From contig SXXZ01000299.1 of the NCBI GenBank assembly GCA_005789375.1, positions 1 through 9,738 of the forward strand: 9,738 nt of DNA. Direction: 5' to 3'. How positions within the stretch are numbered: position 1 is the first letter of the stretch; each line of letters begins with the position of its first letter. The notes beneath the pieces are model-generated. The model was not told where the DNA came from. It saw only the letters and a program-made list of their open reading frames with translations, and did no database searches. Origin of the DNA: Verrucomicrobiales bacterium. Its GTDB lineage: Bacteria > Verrucomicrobiota > Verrucomicrobiae > Limisphaerales > UBA9464. This document shows positions 7,458-9,738 of the stretch, one piece after another. The position numbers and the translations under genes were made by a program.

Positions 7458-7488
7458 AAAAAGGGGACCGAGGTTGTCCTCGGTCCCC
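7458..7488 (-). terminator. Strong intrinsic (rho-independent) terminator of the LamG/PA14/CBM gene
   Basis: A perfect 11-base-pair G+C-rich stem (GGGGACCGAGG paired with CCTCGGTCCCC) closes a 4-base loop. On the minus strand it is followed directly by TTTTTC. It begins 26 bases after the TAA of the modular gene ending at 7515, so it points the right way for that gene. On the plus strand the hairpin lacks a following T-run. It should insulate the haem/FG-GAP gene, whose promoter would then have to lie in the roughly 60 bases between here and 7397. Confidence 0.9.
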
Positions 7489-7514
7489 CCTGATTTAAGA
7501 ACGGGTATTAACCG

Positions 7515-9738
7515 TTATTTAATGATCCGCGCGAACTGCGCATCGGCATTGGGAGTGAGCGTCAACGGGCTGACTGCTCCAGCGACGTCGGTCCACGGAC
7601 CCTTGAGGCTGGCAGCGGACTGCAGCTTGCCACCACCGGTCCAGGTGAGGGTCAGCGAGCCGTTGGCGTTGCGAACAATGCTGGTGAACTTCGGAGCCTC
7701 ATCCGCAGCCGGGATGAAGGCGATGTAGTCGATGTCACCATTGCCGGCGGGCAACGTGATACGCAGGGTCTTCTTGCCGCCCAGTTCCAGCACGGCCGGA
7801 ACTTGGGTGCCCGGATTGGTGAACTGGAAGAGCTCCAGGTTATCCCAACCCGCGGTCGCACGGCCGGGTTTCAGATCGGCCAGCGGCTTCAGGGTCTGGG
7901 CCTCGGTGCCCACACCGGCGGTCACCTCATCCAGAGTGAACTGGATCGGCGAACCACCCGAAGAGGCAAAGCCGTACACCGAGTACTTCTTGGCCGGGGT
8001 CGGGAAGGTACGGGTGTAGTTCTGCCAGTCGCCAGCGTCGTTCCAGCCGACTGTGTAGTTCACATCGACGTCGAACAGACCACGATTGCGACCGCCGCCG
8101 TTCGGGCCTTTGCCAGCCGCCACCTTTGTGTCGGCACGATAAGGCTGACCGGCGTTGCCGCCGTTGTGGAAGTCCACTTCCTCGACGCCACCCTTGCCAT
8201 TGAAGGCGTCACCCGGATATTTACCATTCATACCAATCTTCTGATCGCTGATCGTCTGGCCACCGTCGAAGTCAAAGTCTTCGGCCTCGATGAACAACGC
8301 GTTCGCGTCATTGAGCGGGTTGGTACTGAACGACCACTCGTAGGAGGTCGGCTTGCCAGCGATGTCCAAGTAGTTAAGCTTCGCGGTGTGCTTGGTGTTC
8401 GGCGCGAAACTGGCGGTGTACTTCACGGTCAAAAAGATGCCCGACTTCTGGATGTCAGCATTCACCTTGGCGCCATCGACCTCAAGGCTGGTGGTCGCCG
8501 CGGTCTGCACCGTGCGGCCGTCCACGTGGACGATCTCAATGTTGTTGCCGGCCTGAACCGTTTTGGGCGTCGGAGTAACACTCTTGATGAAGCCGGCGGG
8601 CGAGGCTACGGCCTCGGCGCTCAGGAACTTGCCGTCGATGGGCTTGAGAGCAGATGCTGCGGTCTTGTCGCCTTCTTTGCGCCAAGCAACTTGGCCGTAG
8701 TCGCCACCACCGCCTTCTTTATAAATCAGGCGGATGAAGTACTTCTTGCCCGCGGTCAACGCGATAGGCTCAGAGGTCCGGGGGCTATCGGGCTCAGTGA
8801 AGAAGTTGCAGCAGCCGGTTTCTTCGGCGATCTGCGCCAAGTTGGCTGCCTTGTCATCAGTGCTCAGGAAGAGCTGAGATGCATCGTCGCTGTAGATGAA
8901 GAAGCGGTAGCTGCCGCTCTCAACCGGGGTCAGGATGGCCTCCATCGTCGCACCATAGTTATCATTCGCATCGGTAGGAAACACATCACGGCTATTCATA
9001 CCAAACATGGCTCCAACCACATCAGGTGTGCCGGCTATGTAACGCGCATCGTCGTACAGGTTCTGAAGACCACCGCTGATGCCCAACCAAGCCGAGAACT
9101 TAGCGATGCCGTTGCGCAGGGTAACGAAGGCGTAAGCGCTCACCTTGGAGGCGGCCACAATCGTCTTTTTGGAGAGATCCTGAACGTTGCTGACCGAGAC
9201 GGTGTACTCAGTGCCGTCGAGGGTCTGTTTGGCTGTGGTCAGGGTCACCGTGTTGCCTTTGACGACGGCTGCGGTCACCGCCAGCGCCGGGGAGACACTG
9301 TAGTTAGCGACGTTGCCGGCAGTCACCGGATCCACCTTCTCGCTGAAGGTGATCGTCAGGGTGGTGCCCGAAGCGGAGGCGGCAGCGCCCACCAAAGTCG
9401 GCGGGGTCAGGTCCTTCGGATCGGTGCCGGCATTGTACTCAGCCAGGTTGTCAAACCCGTCCTTGTCGAAGTCGCTCTTGGCGTCGGCAGCATCGTTCGG
9501 GTTGTAGCCGTACTGCTTTTCCCAGTCGTCAGGGATGCCGTCTTTGTCGGTGTCGATCACCAGGTCGGTCGGCTTTGCGCCGGCGGCGAGCTTGGCAATT
9601 TGCTCCGGAGTGAGGGCGCCCTGCCAGATGACGAAGTCGTCGACAACGGCGTCGGGCGGGTTATTGCCGTTCTCACCACCGATGAAGAGCTTGGTGTTCA
9701 GGACACTGTGCGCCTTGAAGCCGTCGGCGGTCTTGAGC
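7515..9738 (-). CDS. Modular surface protein, 5'-partial: LamG / Ca-repeat / Ig-like / PA14 / Ig-like / CBM6-like / C-terminal module
   Basis: The frame is open from the window edge, so the start and signal peptide lie outside; 740 residues are visible (numbered from the edge). Residues 1-52 are the end of a LamG-like domain (TKLFIGG, VVDDFVIWQGALTPEQI). About 62-109 is an Asp-rich Ca-binding segment (DTDKDGIPDDWE, DFDKDGFDNLAEY). About 112-208 is an Ig-like domain (TITFSEKV). About 211-374 is a PA14-like domain (YRFFIYSDDASQLF, ETGCCNFF). About 386-473 is a second Ig-like domain ending in YEWSFSTN. About 479-678 is a CBM6-like beta-sandwich (FIEAEDFD, WNDAGDWQNY, YIAFIP). About 682-740 is a C-terminal module (LTLTWTGGGKLQSA, GPWTDV), common in secreted verrucomicrobial proteins. 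CBM6-like and PA14 domains bind carbohydrate in many families, so adhesion or polysaccharide binding is likely; no catalytic domain is visible. An internal GTG at 9560 could be mistaken for a start, but LamG sequence continues upstream of it. It is a paralogue of the interrupted gene at 1-1645. Confidence 0.9.
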   Translation of the reverse strand, partial: LKTADGFKAHSVLNTKLFIGGENGNNPPDAVVDDFVIWQGALTPEQIAKLAAGAKPTDLVIDTDKDGIPDDWEKQYGYNPNDAADAKSDFDKDGFDNLAEYNAGTDPKDLTPPTLVGAAASASGTTLTITFSEKVDPVTAGNVANYSVSPALAVTAAVVKGNTVTLTTAKQTLDGTEYTVSVSNVQDLSKKTIVAASKVSAYAFVTLRNGIAKFSAWLGISGGLQNLYDDARYIAGTPDVVGAMFGMNSRDVFPTDANDNYGATMEAILTPVESGSYRFFIYSDDASQLFLSTDDKAANLAQIAEETGCCNFFTEPDSPRTSEPIALTAGKKYFIRLIYKEGGGGDYGQVAWRKEGDKTAASALKPIDGKFLSAEAVASPAGFIKSVTPTPKTVQAGNNIEIVHVDGRTVQTAATTSLEVDGAKVNADIQKSGIFLTVKYTASFAPNTKHTAKLNYLDIAGKPTSYEWSFSTNPLNDANALFIEAEDFDFDGGQTISDQKIGMNGKYPGDAFNGKGGVEEVDFHNGGNAGQPYRADTKVAAGKGPNGGGRNRGLFDVDVNYTVGWNDAGDWQNYTRTFPTPAKKYSVYGFASSGGSPIQFTLDEVTAGVGTEAQTLKPLADLKPGRATAGWDNLELFQFTNPGTQVPAVLELGGKKTLRITLPAGNGDIDYIAFIPAADEAPKFTSIVRNANGSLTLTWTGGGKLQSAASLKGPWTDVAGAVSPLTLTPNADAQFARIIK

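Noticed and set aside
7515..9560. Taking GTG 9560 as the true start of the modular gene
   Set aside because: The frame is open to the window edge and encodes recognisable LamG-end sequence upstream of it. A start at 9560 would leave the protein without a signal peptide in the middle of a linker.
1..9738. Mobile elements, tRNA, rRNA, CRISPR, toxin-antitoxin or phage genes
   Set aside because: No transposase-like frame, terminal inverted repeats, cloverleaf, spaced repeats or phage-like protein was seen on either strand.

Overview
The window carries four protein-coding loci, all on the minus strand, and no RNA genes. It is G+C-rich and coding-dense. Everything encoded looks exported: N-terminal hydrophobic signals where the start is visible, LamG/PA14/CBM-like surface modules, Ca-binding Asp-rich repeats, FG-GAP beta-propellers and a CxxCH haem site. 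Large secreted multidomain proteins of this style, with a short C-terminal module of the LTWTGG...LQSA...GPWTDV type, are typical of Verrucomicrobiota. That assignment is inferred from style; there is no phylogenetic marker in the window.

Layout in transcription order (high to low coordinates). (1) 9738-7515: the 3' part of a modular LamG / Ca-repeat / Ig-like / PA14 / Ig-like / CBM6-like protein, whose start lies outside the window. It ends at a strong intrinsic terminator (7458-7488). (2) 7397-5775: an exported c-type-haem plus FG-GAP/VCBS-repeat protein. (3) 5778-2005: a very large FG-GAP/VCBS protein with two ASPIC/UnbV domains. Its ATG overlaps the stop of the preceding gene in an ATGA junction, so the two form a translationally coupled pair. 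(4) About 360 bases of non-coding DNA (1646-2004) with small inverted repeats. (5) 1645-164, with its remnant 163-1 running off the window: a second LamG / Ca-repeat / Ig-like / PA14 protein. It is a paralogue of locus 1 over at least 293 aligned codons, but is interrupted by an in-frame TGA inside the PA14 domain.

The main thing to look at is that TGA. The reading frame continues open past it and encodes 54 more residues, 44 of them identical to the intact paralogue, with more silent than replacement codon differences. This points to a recent nonsense mutation, a sequence error or read-through. The second point is the coupled pair: a haem-carrying propeller protein followed by a double-UnbV propeller protein, flanked on both sides by paralogous LamG/PA14 surface proteins. 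A joint envelope or surface role, perhaps in polysaccharide binding and redox processing, is plausible but is inference only.
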